From positions 992,001 to 1,056,000 of the forward strand of contig NZ_CP137761.1 in assembly GCF_033449965.1 (NCBI RefSeq): DNA of 64,000 bases, given 5' to 3'. The position numbers and the translations under genes were made by a program. A model generated the notes under the pieces. It did no database searches. It saw only the letters and a program-made list of their open reading frames with translations, and was not told the origin of the DNA. Of the stretch, positions 8,044 through 16,766 are shown one piece after another; within the stretch, counting starts at the first letter, position 1, and every line of letters starts with the position of its first letter. The stretch comes from Bacillus sp. T3 (lineage in GTDB: Bacteria; Bacillota; Bacilli; Bacillales; Cytobacillaceae).

Positions 8044-9762
8044 TTAATTTAATAATGCCTTTTCTCTTATTTGATCTAATTCTTTAAGGAAGTTATTATG
8101 AACTGAATACATATCCTTTGTAAGACATTTTTTGTAGTTGGTAAGCCGTATTAGGTTAGCAGCTTGATGTTCTACTCCAGTTGATCTTTCACTACCAATT
8201 ATGACCTGCCCATCATCAGATAGAAGTAGTTCTAATGCAGAATTTATATTTTGTAGATTATTTTCATCTTGTCCTTGTTGATTTGGAGTATCAATAACTA
8301 GGAATTTAAATGGTGTTGCTTCAGTTGATAGATTATATAAGTATAGGGCAATGTAATAAGAATAGATTACTCTAGGTAGTTCACTCCCAGTTTTTTTTAT
8401 GACAGGCATGAAACTTCGAAATTTTATGGATACTCCAGATAAATCAAGTTTTTCAAAGAGTAAATTCATATATTCTTTTAAAGATTGTGTAATTTCGGTT
8501 TGCCTTTTTCTTGATTCAATAGATTTTATTTTCGATTGATAATCTTCTTTTAAACCAAGATATTCATCTCTATTTTTTCTAATATTTTTGATTTCATCGT
8601 AACTTGATAGAATCAATTCGTTTTTTCCTTCATTTTTAATTGTATTAATGGCATTTGTTTTTTCTTCTATCTCAATTAATTCTTTTCTGTGAATTTCATA
8701 ATCAGAGTTTATTTTATTGTATTTTTGATCCAATAAGTCTATGGTGATTCCAATTTGCTCTAATTCTTTAGTAGCCTGAGTCAAGATGTTGGTGGCAGTT
8801 TGAATGTCTTTAATTATTTCAGATTTCTCTATTATTTCGTTATTATGTATTACTCCGCAAAAAGGACAAGTGATTTTCTCGTCTAATGTTGATGCAAAAT
8901 TATGATCTTCAATTAGTTCCTCTGAATACATAGTTAAAGAATTAATAATAATTTTCTTTTCATATTGATCGTTTTGGAGTAGGCTTAACTCATTGCTAAT
9001 TGCAATTCGTTCTTTTTCCATATTTGTAAGTTTGTCTAGTATATTCTTACTCTTAGTTAAGTCATCTTCAATAAATGATGTATCTGCTTCATCCAAATGT
9101 TGATCTCTTTTTATAAGATCTGATACAAAATCTTCTATATTTTTTATTTTTATCTCAATTTCTTTAATTAGAATTTTATATTTTTCAATTTCCTTTTTAT
9201 GTTTAAAATACTCCTCTGTTTGATAACCAATTATATATTTAATTATCTGAGTGTCCCAATTAGAAATATAAGCAACTTTATTAAAGCTTCTGGCGATTGA
9301 ATGCCAGCCTTTGTCCTGATCTATATATTGGAATGAAAAAAGATGGGGAGGAGTTATAGGCTGTTCTTTTCCATTTTTGTCAATCCAAGTTGCATTTATA
9401 TTGAATAATTCTAAAAACTTTTTCGAGAAATCCGAAAAACTAAAAGAACCTTGAAAAAATAAGGACTTTAAATCATCTGTAGTTTTAAATAAAACATATG
9501 TATTATCTTGTCTTTCTAATAAATAATCTTTATCCCCAACGCTAAAAATAACTAAGGAGCGCTTATTCAACTTCTCCCAATCTTCGTCAAATTTTACTTC
9601 ACAGCCAAAAGAATAAAAGATAGTTTTGATTAAAGATGACTTTCCAGTTTTATTTTTCCCTAAAATAATATTTAAACCTCTATGTAAAGGAACTTCTAAT
9701 GATGCTTCATCTGATCTACTTATTATTAGTATCTTTTTTATCGTTAAATGTTTGCTTATCAT
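8044..9762 (-). CDS. lmuB: SMC/Rad50-like ATPase, LmuB of a Lamassu-like system
   Basis: The protein is 572 aa. Walker A is GKNKTGKSS (35-43). Coiled-coil segments flank a CPFC zinc-hook-like motif near residue 297. A signature-like stretch (GSELPRVIYSYYIAL) precedes Walker B (FKFLVIDTP, ~483-491). Architecture and size fit the SMC ATPase of two-gene Lamassu systems, which senses foreign DNA and releases the nuclease partner. It starts 50 bp after the DUF4297 gene, so the pair is an operon. Assignment rests on domain pairing, not alignment. Confidence 0.7.
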   Translation of the reverse strand: MISKHLTIKKILIISRSDEASLEVPLHRGLNIILGKNKTGKSSLIKTIFYSFGCEVKFDEDWEKLNKRSLVIFSVGDKDYLLERQDNTYVLFKTTDDLKSLFFQGSFSFSDFSKKFLELFNINATWIDKNGKEQPITPPHLFSFQYIDQDKGWHSIARSFNKVAYISNWDTQIIKYIIGYQTEEYFKHKKEIEKYKILIKEIEIKIKNIEDFVSDLIKRDQHLDEADTSFIEDDLTKSKNILDKLTNMEKERIAISNELSLLQNDQYEKKIIINSLTMYSEELIEDHNFASTLDEKITCPFCGVIHNNEIIEKSEIIKDIQTATNILTQATKELEQIGITIDLLDQKYNKINSDYEIHRKELIEIEEKTNAINTIKNEGKNELILSSYDEIKNIRKNRDEYLGLKEDYQSKIKSIESRKRQTEITQSLKEYMNLLFEKLDLSGVSIKFRSFMPVIKKTGSELPRVIYSYYIALYLYNLSTEATPFKFLVIDTPNQQGQDENNLQNINSALELLLSDDGQVIIGSERSTGVEHQAANLIRLTNYKKCLTKDMYSVHNNFLKELDQIREKALLN

Positions 9763-9812
9763 TATTGATATCTCCCTTTAATGATTGAAGTCGTAGATTT
9801 CTAATAAGCCTT

Positions 9813-10946
9813 TTATAAGTTATTACTTTCTGTCGATAAGATTGTTTCATAAAATACACCTCTCAAAAGCATATTATCAATATCTTGATGTCTTGGTTGA
9901 TTACGAAAGGAAGTTATTAACTTTTCTAATAAAGAGTTTAATTTACTAAAATCAGACATTTCTTCAAATTTTTCTTCAAGTAACACTTCTATTTCATCAA
10001 TAAACAACCTAATTGTGTCTTGATATAAAGTATCTGAAACGTCTACTATTTTTTTGTGATGTTTGTTTAATTTTCTTAAAATAGCATTAATTTGTAAGTC
10101 GAGAAAGCCATTTTGTGTTAAAAAGTCCTTTATGTTTTTATATATTTCGTTATGTTTAGGCATAGTACTAAAGGTTGCTTCCAATTGCTTGAATATATCA
10201 GAAGAAATCCCTTTTTGCTGTTTAAGGTCTTCGTAACTAATTGGAGTGGAAATAATTGTTTTTGTTTTTTTTCGAACTGATTCAACTATTGTAGTTAAAA
10301 GGAGATACCCGCTTTTAATATCTAAATTAAACTTGCTTGCAACTTCAAAAAAAACTCCTTTTACCTGATCAACATGTCCTTCAAGAGTCAAAGGGGACTT
10401 AGTCAAGTGTGTATTTTGAACAAACCGATTGAAAACTTCTTCAAATTCAGTCTGAGTTAATGTAGGGTATTCTTTTTGAGCAAGTTTTTTTATTGTATTG
10501 AATAAATCTAAATCTTCCATCTCTAATACTTTTCCATCTTTTATGATAGATTGCCATTTTAAAATATCAGTATCAAAATTAATATTTGATATAAAATGAC
10601 ACTTGCTACAATCATTAGAGAATTTATGAAAATTATAAAATATAAATCCTAGAAATGAATTTTTATAAGTACCATTTGGTCGTTTAGCCTTTCGAAAAAG
10701 GTCTTTTAGAGACCAAGTTTTTTTGGTTTCACTAGTCTTAACTTGGAAAAACTCCATACAATTTGGCGAACTAGTATTTTCGCTTTCTGCCATATCGTCA
10801 TGAAATTCACAAAAAATAAGAAACTCTTTTTGTTTTTGAAAGTTGTCAAGCATGTGATATACAATCCAATGTGCTTGATATTCATAACGATTATAAGAAT
10901 CTGATCCTGCTTTTTCACGTAATTGAGTAACTAAAATATTTTTCAT
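9813..10946 (-). CDS. lmuA: DUF4297 (Cap4-like) nuclease, LmuA of a Lamassu-like system
   Basis: The protein is 377 aa and starts behind AGGAGG. The N-terminal part has the DUF4297 pattern: YEYQAHW, then acidic residues D50-D51, then MEFFQVKTSE with Gln68 and Lys70 forming the nuclease core. The C-terminal half is helical and unrecognised. DUF4297/Cap4 domains cut double-stranded DNA, and DUF4297 plus an SMC ATPase defines classical Lamassu, an abortive anti-phage and anti-plasmid system. DUF4297 also pairs with HerA, but the partner here is SMC-like. Confidence 0.7.
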   Translation of the reverse strand: MKNILVTQLREKAGSDSYNRYEYQAHWIVYHMLDNFQKQKEFLIFCEFHDDMAESENTSSPNCMEFFQVKTSETKKTWSLKDLFRKAKRPNGTYKNSFLGFIFYNFHKFSNDCSKCHFISNINFDTDILKWQSIIKDGKVLEMEDLDLFNTIKKLAQKEYPTLTQTEFEEVFNRFVQNTHLTKSPLTLEGHVDQVKGVFFEVASKFNLDIKSGYLLLTTIVESVRKKTKTIISTPISYEDLKQQKGISSDIFKQLEATFSTMPKHNEIYKNIKDFLTQNGFLDLQINAILRKLNKHHKKIVDVSDTLYQDTIRLFIDEIEVLLEEKFEEMSDFSKLNSLLEKLITSFRNQPRHQDIDNMLLRGVFYETILSTESNNL

Positions 10947-10995
10947 AATTTCCTCCTGCCTTTACAGGATTTACTATTTCCTTTTTTTAGTTTAC

Positions 10996-11020
10996 TACAA
11001 TATTTTACAATCTTCTACAA
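10996..11020 (-). promoter_or_regulatory. Three TACAA repeats at 10-bp spacing before lmuA
   Basis: TACAA occurs at 10996-11000, 11006-11010 and 11016-11020, one helical turn apart and 50-75 bp upstream of the lmuA start. On the minus strand this gives TTGTAG, 17 bp, TAGTAA, a possible promoter overlapping the repeats. A helically phased operator is inferred. Confidence 0.4.
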
Positions 11021-11252
11021 ACTATTGATAAAACACATTTTATGAGTTTAGTATGAGAAATTTTAATGAGAAGTTTAATTCGTATTGTCTAAATAATTAA
11101 TTATATATTATTCCAGTGAGTATAATGGATCAGATTTTAAAGTTGGGTACAAAAAATATTTAACTTCTAGTAATAATATTGGAACCATCTTGTGAGAACC
11201 TTTTCCCAATTTTAATGCTTTCCTAACATCCAAATATTTGGAGGTCATAATC

Positions 11253-11768
11253 ATGAGGAATTATTTAGTCAAGCAAACTGAGCAAGGGGAGTTATTCGAG
11301 TTTAAAGAAAAAGGTAGAAAAAAATTATCAGCAAAAAGAATTAATATTGTAAGTTTAAAAATAGTCCGTGAGAAAAGTATGCTGTATCCAAAAAGATCAG
11401 TTAGATCACCTGAGGATGCATATGACATACTAAAAGGTTTATTAGCTGATGCAGATCGTGAATATTTTATCGTCATGTGCCTTGATACAAAAAATCAACC
11501 AACAACTATTAATGTCTGTCATGTTGGAAGTTTAAATGCAAGCATTGTACACCCTAGAGAAGTCCTAAAATCTGCAATTCTGTCAAACTCAGCTTCAATG
11601 ATAGTAGCTCACAATCATCCTAGTACTAACACTAATCCTTCAAAAGAGGATATTGATGTTACGAGGCGACTCGCTGAGTCTGGTAAAATTGTAGGCATAG
11701 ATTTAATTGATCATCTTATTATTGGTGGGGATCATTTTTATAGTTTGAAAGAACATGGATACCTATAG
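11253..11768 (+). CDS. RadC-family JAB/MPN domain protein
   Basis: The ATG at 11253 follows GGAGGT with 7-nt spacing and gives 171 aa; the in-frame TTG at 11238 overlaps that site. The JAMM metal motif is visible as AHNHPS (His120, His122) with a downstream PSKEDID (Ser130, Asp133) and an upstream Glu in HPREVL. The helix-hairpin-helix N-terminus of chromosomal RadC is missing. Short RadC-like proteins are common on plasmids, phages and integrative elements; their role is unclear. It is divergent from the defence operon. Confidence 0.8.
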   Translation: MRNYLVKQTEQGELFEFKEKGRKKLSAKRINIVSLKIVREKSMLYPKRSVRSPEDAYDILKGLLADADREYFIVMCLDTKNQPTTINVCHVGSLNASIVHPREVLKSAILSNSASMIVAHNHPSTNTNPSKEDIDVTRRLAESGKIVGIDLIDHLIIGGDHFYSLKEHGYL

Positions 11769-12014
11769 ATAAAGAAAAAAACAGAAAAGAGTCAGTCAGT
11801 TTTATCTTTGATATTCTCGAAAATAAATTTGTTTTTTAAACGAAAGGGCACACTTTTAAATGCATATTCTTTATTAGTTACAAAAACCATGAAATATTAT
11901 TGAATCAATGTTTATAAATTGTGTAATTGGTCCAAAATATAGATGTAACACCCAATCAATAATAAATAATAATTTAACTATCAAGGCGTTTTCATACAAA
12001 AGGTATATAACGAA
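11769..12014. other. Intergenic stretch in the element
   Basis: AT-rich; I see no gene or clear terminator between the RadC-like gene and the small membrane-protein genes. Confidence 0.4.
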
Positions 12015-12107
12015 ATGAAAAGAAGATCAAGAGTCGGTACTATTTTGATTTGCTTTTGTTTTCAATCCCTTTTGTATTTAAGCGCCTTTTACTTTTTTTG
12101 GAGGTGA
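12015..12107 (+). CDS. Possible 30-aa single-span membrane peptide
   Basis: The frame begins MKRRSRVG and continues with a hydrophobic stretch ending FYFFWR. The upstream AAAGG is 11 nt away, so the ribosome site is weak. It could be a leader peptide, a toxin-like peptide or chance. Confidence 0.2.
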   Translation: MKRRSRVGTILICFCFQSLLYLSAFYFFWR

Positions 12108-12175
12108 TCTTAATCGAATATCTATTTTGAATTAATTAAAAAGACAAATAGTAGAATGATGAAAGGAGGATGATG

Positions 12176-12391
12176 ATGGGATTTTTAAGAAAAATAGTAA
12201 GTGGTACATCTGGTGGGCTTGTTGGAGGGGCAACAGGTGCTACATTATTAACAGGAGTAGGATTTTTATTAGGTGGACCAGTAATTGGTGCAATTTCATT
12301 TGGAGTAGGAACTGTTGTAGGAACAGCTGGAGGAGCAATTGCTGGGAATGAATTATCAAAAAAAGTAGGTGAAAGTGAAAATGGGAAATAA
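12176..12391 (+). CDS. Glycine-zipper small membrane protein, 71 aa
   Basis: Of three consecutive ATGs (12170, 12173, 12176) the last is best spaced from AAAGGAGG. After MGFLRKIVSG comes a long Gly/Ala-rich hydrophobic segment with repeated GxxxG spacing (for example GGLVGGATGA and GTVVGTAGGAIAG) and a charged tail. Such glycine zippers make membrane-embedded or pore-like oligomers and occur in bacteriocins and holin-like peptides. The next small gene overlaps its end. Function unknown. Confidence 0.7.
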   Translation: MGFLRKIVSGTSGGLVGGATGATLLTGVGFLLGGPVIGAISFGVGTVVGTAGGAIAGNELSKKVGESENGK

Positions 12392-12512
12392 TAAATTCGA
12401 AGATGGTGCTAATGTAGGCTTTAATGCTTTTATTGATCTTGTTACAGGAGAAAAAGACCTACTAGAAGCAATGGATGATGTAAAGACCCAATTAGAAGAA
12501 AAGTCTGAATAA
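12381..12512 (+). CDS. Acidic 43-aa protein overlapping the glycine-zipper gene
   Basis: The ATG lies inside the last codons of the preceding gene, so translation is coupled. The product (MGNNKFEDGANVGFN at the start, a KTQLEEKSE end) is acidic and soluble. A strong terminator follows. A partner or immunity role for the membrane protein is a guess from the overlap. Confidence 0.55.
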   Translation: MGNNKFEDGANVGFNAFIDLVTGEKDLLEAMDDVKTQLEEKSE

Positions 12513-12522
12513 AATTCTTGTG

Positions 12523-12560
12523 TAAGAATCCAATGATTTAAATTGGGTTCTTATTTTTTT
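12523..12560 (+). terminator. Terminator after the two small genes
   Basis: AAGAATCCAA pairs with TTGGGTTCTT, one mismatch, followed by a T run. Confidence 0.85.
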
Positions 12561-12856
12561 GAGTTTGAAGAAAAGTATAACAGATAATTAATCCATCTGG
12601 TTCTTTCGAATATCTAGCGTTATTGAAAATTTAATTTAAAGTCATTCAGATTGAACAAACCAGGTCTAGTTTCCAACCTACGAATGGCGATTAGGAAGTT
12701 GGCTTTAAACGAAGAATTTAGTTCAATATCAAGGCTCAATTTTAGCTGGAAAGGTGGATAAATCGGATTTGAGCTAAAAACACCTTGGAAAATACAAAAC
12801 GATATTCATCTGGTAGTTGATATTAAATTCTCTATAGATTTTTACTTTATATTTTA
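12561..12856. other. Intergenic stretch in the element
   Basis: No frame with a ribosome site seen. It separates plus-strand cargo from the minus-strand replication genes. Confidence 0.4.
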
Positions 12857-13885
12857 CTAAATAAAAATATCTCTAATTTTGTCATACAAATTTTCTAAAT
12901 ATGTTATCTTCCATTCTGAAGGTAAAACAACAGGGTTTATCCCTAATTTCCTTAATTGGTTAATGCGTTTGCTAAATGTGTCTGCAGGATCTTGTGTATT
13001 ATTTTCACTTAGAAAGGCTTCTTTTGCTTCAACAATACTTCCACATTTATCAATCAATTTTAATATTATTTCAAGCTCTATCTGCTTTTGATGATCATTC
13101 ACCTTTTCTTTTATTATTTTTAAGGCGGTATTTAATTTATAATAATTACCTTTACCCACAATTTGTTTGTAAAATTTAAGAACCTCCTTTTTACAGCGCT
13201 CCTGATTTAAAACATCCATTACTAATTCATTGCCATCTCTTACTTGAGTTTCAAAACGTAAAATTCCCTTTGTCTCTGAAAAATCTAGAAATTTCTTATG
13301 AGCTTTCTTTTCTTTTTCCAATAAAGTCTCGTATCTGTTATACCAATTAACAGTTTTATTAACGGACATCAAATAGACATTGGTTTTGGAATCCTTGTAT
13401 TTTTGAGTCTGTGGATTTATAAGAAAATAATCAGGAATATTACCTTTCTTAAATAAAAACAAATATTTAGGGATTATTTCTTCATCAATTTTTAAATCAA
13501 TTGCTGCTTCTATTCTAAGTGCTTTCCATTTAAAAAAATCAGGTAATTTTAAAGATAAAATGTCATTTAGTATATAATTGAAACCAATGCTTATCTCTTC
13601 AAATTCTGAGATTGATGTCAGTTGATAGTAGCCTTTGGAATCAATTAATAATTTAGGTCTTAATCGAATTTCAATAGAATAGTATTTCCATTTATTTTTT
13701 CTTAATCGAATTTCCTGAAATCCGTATTTAGCTAAGCCATTAGTAATATAAACATCCTTATCCCAAGAATCCCTTCGAAGCTGGTGAGATCTAAAGTTCT
13801 GTTTCAAGAAGTTCTGCAAATTTTTAAATATGTTATTGTAATCAGAGTTTGTCAATCTATAACTTATATACATCATGTCAATCAA
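12857..13885 (-). CDS. Putative replication initiator (phage CRI/RCR Rep-like)
   Basis: The protein is 342 aa. A TTG start (13885) has GAGGG at good spacing; an ATG at 13876 is the alternative. Features recall phage/plasmid rolling-circle replication proteins of the CRI (gene II/X-like) type: an Asn-Arg-Tyr segment (VNWYNRYETLLEKEKK) and ILRFETQVRDG in the second half. This suits an element that replicates after excision. I cannot see a definite HUH motif, so the call is tentative. It lies downstream of the 652-aa gene. Confidence 0.5.
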   Translation of the reverse strand: MIDMMYISYRLTNSDYNNIFKNLQNFLKQNFRSHQLRRDSWDKDVYITNGLAKYGFQEIRLRKNKWKYYSIEIRLRPKLLIDSKGYYQLTSISEFEEISIGFNYILNDILSLKLPDFFKWKALRIEAAIDLKIDEEIIPKYLFLFKKGNIPDYFLINPQTQKYKDSKTNVYLMSVNKTVNWYNRYETLLEKEKKAHKKFLDFSETKGILRFETQVRDGNELVMDVLNQERCKKEVLKFYKQIVGKGNYYKLNTALKIIKEKVNDHQKQIELEIILKLIDKCGSIVEAKEAFLSENNTQDPADTFSKRINQLRKLGINPVVLPSEWKITYLENLYDKIRDIFI

Positions 13886-14060
13886 CTAACATCCCTCACT
13901 AACACCCCCAAAAATGCCTGCACCAGTAGATACCATTAGCGGAGGGGGTATATTATTTAAGTCAAAGAATTGTTAGTTGAATAATAAAAAAATACATGGC
14001 TGTTAATTTTGCAGCCATGCCTTTTTTACAGATAATTTCATTTGGAATTAAAAGATAAAA
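13886..14060. other. Intergenic hairpins between the two replication-region genes
   Basis: CATGGCTG (13995-14002) and CAGCCATG (14012-14019) form a terminator-like stem for the minus-strand 652-aa gene. Between 13905 and 13950 a C5 tract and a G5 tract (ACCCCC, then GGGGGT) could pair across ~37 nt. This is a possible nick or origin region before the Rep-like gene. Confidence 0.45.
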
Positions 14061-16019
14061 CTATTTCTTATTTTCTAGATATTTAATACTTTGAATTTTG
14101 TTAAATTTAAAAACTCGAATTACTTTGTTTAAGTCAGACTTTCCTATTTTCATTGGTTTCTCAATCTCTCCTATTTTTATTCCTTCCTTATCTATCTTAT
14201 CTGCATCAGGAAATATTCCAGTAGAGTGACACTTTTTATACACCATTGTCTTATATTTTGTAATTTCAGATTTTTGTTCGCTTTCGCTTAGTGTATCAAT
14301 ATTATTATTCACCTTTGTTAAAATATGTGAAAAAATATCATTTTTTATATAAAGCAAATTATTATCCTTATCATCAACCCACAATAAGCTCTCTGAAGTA
14401 AGATTTTTGTCTTTACGTTTTGGTATTGAATCAGGCAATAGTTTTAATAGATTCTCTAAAAAAGCGATATGATCTTCTTTTAAATTAAGTATTTCATCAA
14501 CAGCTACTTCTAGTTTTTCAATCTTAGGAGCATTTTTTATAACACATTCTTGTTGAAAAAGTTGAATAGCATCTTTTAACAATATTTCAGTGTTTTCGTC
14601 ATGCGCATTTTCATTAAATAGGTAGTAGTTTTCATTGCTTCCTAATTGTAAAAAAAGATTGTAGCCAATAAGTAAGTATGAGTATATATGCAACAAGTCC
14701 TCTTCCTGTTTTAAATCCTTACAATCTATTTGTTTTCGAAAATATTTATACTGGTTTTGAAAAAATTTTTTAATTTTTTTCCGTGAACCTCCAAAATATA
14801 TTGAAAAAATGGTTCTTAATTGTTCTGTTGCATGATACAAAGAAGTGGTTAGTAACTTTGGTTTGAGACGCATATTGTTGACAATTAATTGATTAATTTT
14901 TAAATCTGTTATATCTAGATTTAAGATAAATTCTCTATCAATTTTTTTGTCACTAATAAAAAGCAGCAAGTTTTCGAAGTCATTTTGAAGTAATGCTCTT
15001 TTAATCATTTCAGGTCGTTGTTCCGTATTTATAATTAAAATACCGTCTCTAATACGAGCTGCTTTTTTCTGTAAGCCCTTTTGTTCAACTCTAGAATTTG
15101 AATGGAACTTTGAACTAATGCTGGATATTTGTGATTTTCTATCGTAAAAATTGCAAAATAAATTAGCAAATTCTTTATTGCTAAGGAATTTATTATTTCC
15201 ATAAACATTAATAGAAAATTTAGGTGAAGCAAATTCTTGAAAGTGATTTAAGCTGGTCACCAAAGAAAGAAATGCATAGGAAAGTAAGGGGACTGTTACC
15301 CTCTTATCGCTAATATCCAGTATCTTAAGCATGGAGTGAAAAGATTCATATGGTTTTGAGTTATCAACTATTTCAAGTCCATATTTTGAGTTTAAAGCTT
15401 CAGTATAAATTACCTCATCCTCCTCAACTGATGTAAAAGGGACATAATACCAGTTTTTTATTCCTTCTACCCAACCAATTTGATTAGTATAGACAATAAA
15501 GGGACCATTTTTGATCATATTGTTTACTATTCGATTGAATTCGGTTCTATAGTTTTTTGATTTAATCAATTGTTGGGATATATTCCAGTTTTCACCAATG
15601 TATTCGGATAATTTAATCCAAAAATTATCTTTTGAAAAATCCTTGCTTTGAATATCAATAATTTTCACACGTATTCCATTCTTTTTACTTTTTACGCATA
15701 CCATCCTCAAACCAAAAATAATTTTCTTATTTCCATCAAAAAAGAAAAGGGTATGACTTGGAAAAATAAAAAAATTATTGTAAAAAGTATGTACCTTTTC
15801 TTTAACTTGATCTAGAACATCATCAATGCAAAAACTGTCAATGTTAAAGTCTTTATGTAATAGTAGAGTGGATCTTGTTATTTGATATTTGTCATTTATC
15901 ATAAGATCAATATTTTTTTCAGAAAAGGACTTGTTATATCTTGCTCTTATCCTTTCGATCAAATCTGGTGGATCTGTAAATAAATGGCTTGCTCGAAATA
16001 GCTGTTCTGGCTTTATCAT
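14061..16019 (-). CDS. Unknown 652-aa protein of the element core
   Basis: The gene starts with ATG behind AAGGGAGAA. No clear domain is recognised. The middle portion (SINVYGNNKFLSNKEFANLF after a helical SYAFLSLV run) is reminiscent of DUF927-like helicase/ATPase proteins, but the Walker A lysine pattern is missing, so an ATPase role is not supported. Its place between excisionase and Rep-like gene suggests replication or control of the element. Four 8-bp repeats sit just upstream of its start. Confidence 0.6.
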   Translation of the reverse strand: MIKPEQLFRASHLFTDPPDLIERIRARYNKSFSEKNIDLMINDKYQITRSTLLLHKDFNIDSFCIDDVLDQVKEKVHTFYNNFFIFPSHTLFFFDGNKKIIFGLRMVCVKSKKNGIRVKIIDIQSKDFSKDNFWIKLSEYIGENWNISQQLIKSKNYRTEFNRIVNNMIKNGPFIVYTNQIGWVEGIKNWYYVPFTSVEEDEVIYTEALNSKYGLEIVDNSKPYESFHSMLKILDISDKRVTVPLLSYAFLSLVTSLNHFQEFASPKFSINVYGNNKFLSNKEFANLFCNFYDRKSQISSISSKFHSNSRVEQKGLQKKAARIRDGILIINTEQRPEMIKRALLQNDFENLLLFISDKKIDREFILNLDITDLKINQLIVNNMRLKPKLLTTSLYHATEQLRTIFSIYFGGSRKKIKKFFQNQYKYFRKQIDCKDLKQEEDLLHIYSYLLIGYNLFLQLGSNENYYLFNENAHDENTEILLKDAIQLFQQECVIKNAPKIEKLEVAVDEILNLKEDHIAFLENLLKLLPDSIPKRKDKNLTSESLLWVDDKDNNLLYIKNDIFSHILTKVNNNIDTLSESEQKSEITKYKTMVYKKCHSTGIFPDADKIDKEGIKIGEIEKPMKIGKSDLNKVIRVFKFNKIQSIKYLENKK

Positions 16020-16039
16020 TTTATTCTCCCTTCATAATA

Positions 16040-16071
16040 GTAACGAAGTAACGGCGTAACAAGGTAACGAT
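16040..16071. repeat. Four tandem 8-bp GTAAC repeats
   Basis: GTAAC begins at 16040, 16048, 16056 and 16064, exactly 8 bp apart. They lie 20-50 bp upstream of the 652-aa gene and in the region divergent from the excisionase. An inverted GTTAC follows near 16095. They look like an iteron set or an operator for control of both promoters. Confidence 0.7.
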
Positions 16072-16369
16072 ATAAAAATCAATAGTCCCCGAGTTGTTAC
16101 TTACTTTTAAAAATCCCCTTGCTACTATAATAAATCTGCCATTTGAATATTTTGTTAAGTCCTCTCAATACAGAATTTTACCATAATCAGAAACTTTTTT
16201 TAGTTTCAATATATGTTCCTTTCTTATATTAATAAGTTACTTGAATAATTAAATTTAATCATTCTAGGGACCATCTAATTAAAACTAATTTGGAATAAAC
16301 ATTAATGTAATAGTAATTCACGCATTTAAAAATATATATTATCACCGTGATAAGCGAAAGGAGGATACT

Positions 16370-16576
16370 ATGTTTACTCAGTATGATGATTTATTAACGA
16401 TAGAAGATATTATGGAGATTTTGGGTATTGGACGTAATAAAGCTTATCAATTATTACAGTCTAAAGAGGTAAAATCATTAAAAATAGGAAAAGCCTACAG
16501 AATACCAAAAGTTTGCCTCAAAGAATATGTATTAGCCAAAGTTCAAAAGAATATTGAATTGTACAAAGAGGAATAA
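16370..16576 (+). CDS. xis: Excisionase-type HTH protein
   Basis: The protein is 68 aa, starting at an ATG behind AAAGGAGG. A MerR/excisionase-like helix-turn-helix is clear: LLTIEDIMEILGIGRNKAYQ, then SLKIGKAYRIPK. Such small proteins control the direction of integrase action and promoters. It precedes the integrase by ~190 bp. Confidence 0.8.
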   Translation: MFTQYDDLLTIEDIMEILGIGRNKAYQLLQSKEVKSLKIGKAYRIPKVCLKEYVLAKVQKNIELYKEE

Positions 16577-16766
16577 GTATTAAATAATTTGAATTGCCGT
16601 GGCAAAATGCTACGGTATTTTTTATGCCTAAAATCTGTGAGATTTAATGGATGTTCTAATAGTTGAAATTTAAAAAAATTGAAGATATACAGATAGTTAG
16701 TTTTTAAAATGGAAAAGTATTTAAACTCTAACATCTCCATAACTATAAAATTTGGAGGTACTCAAA

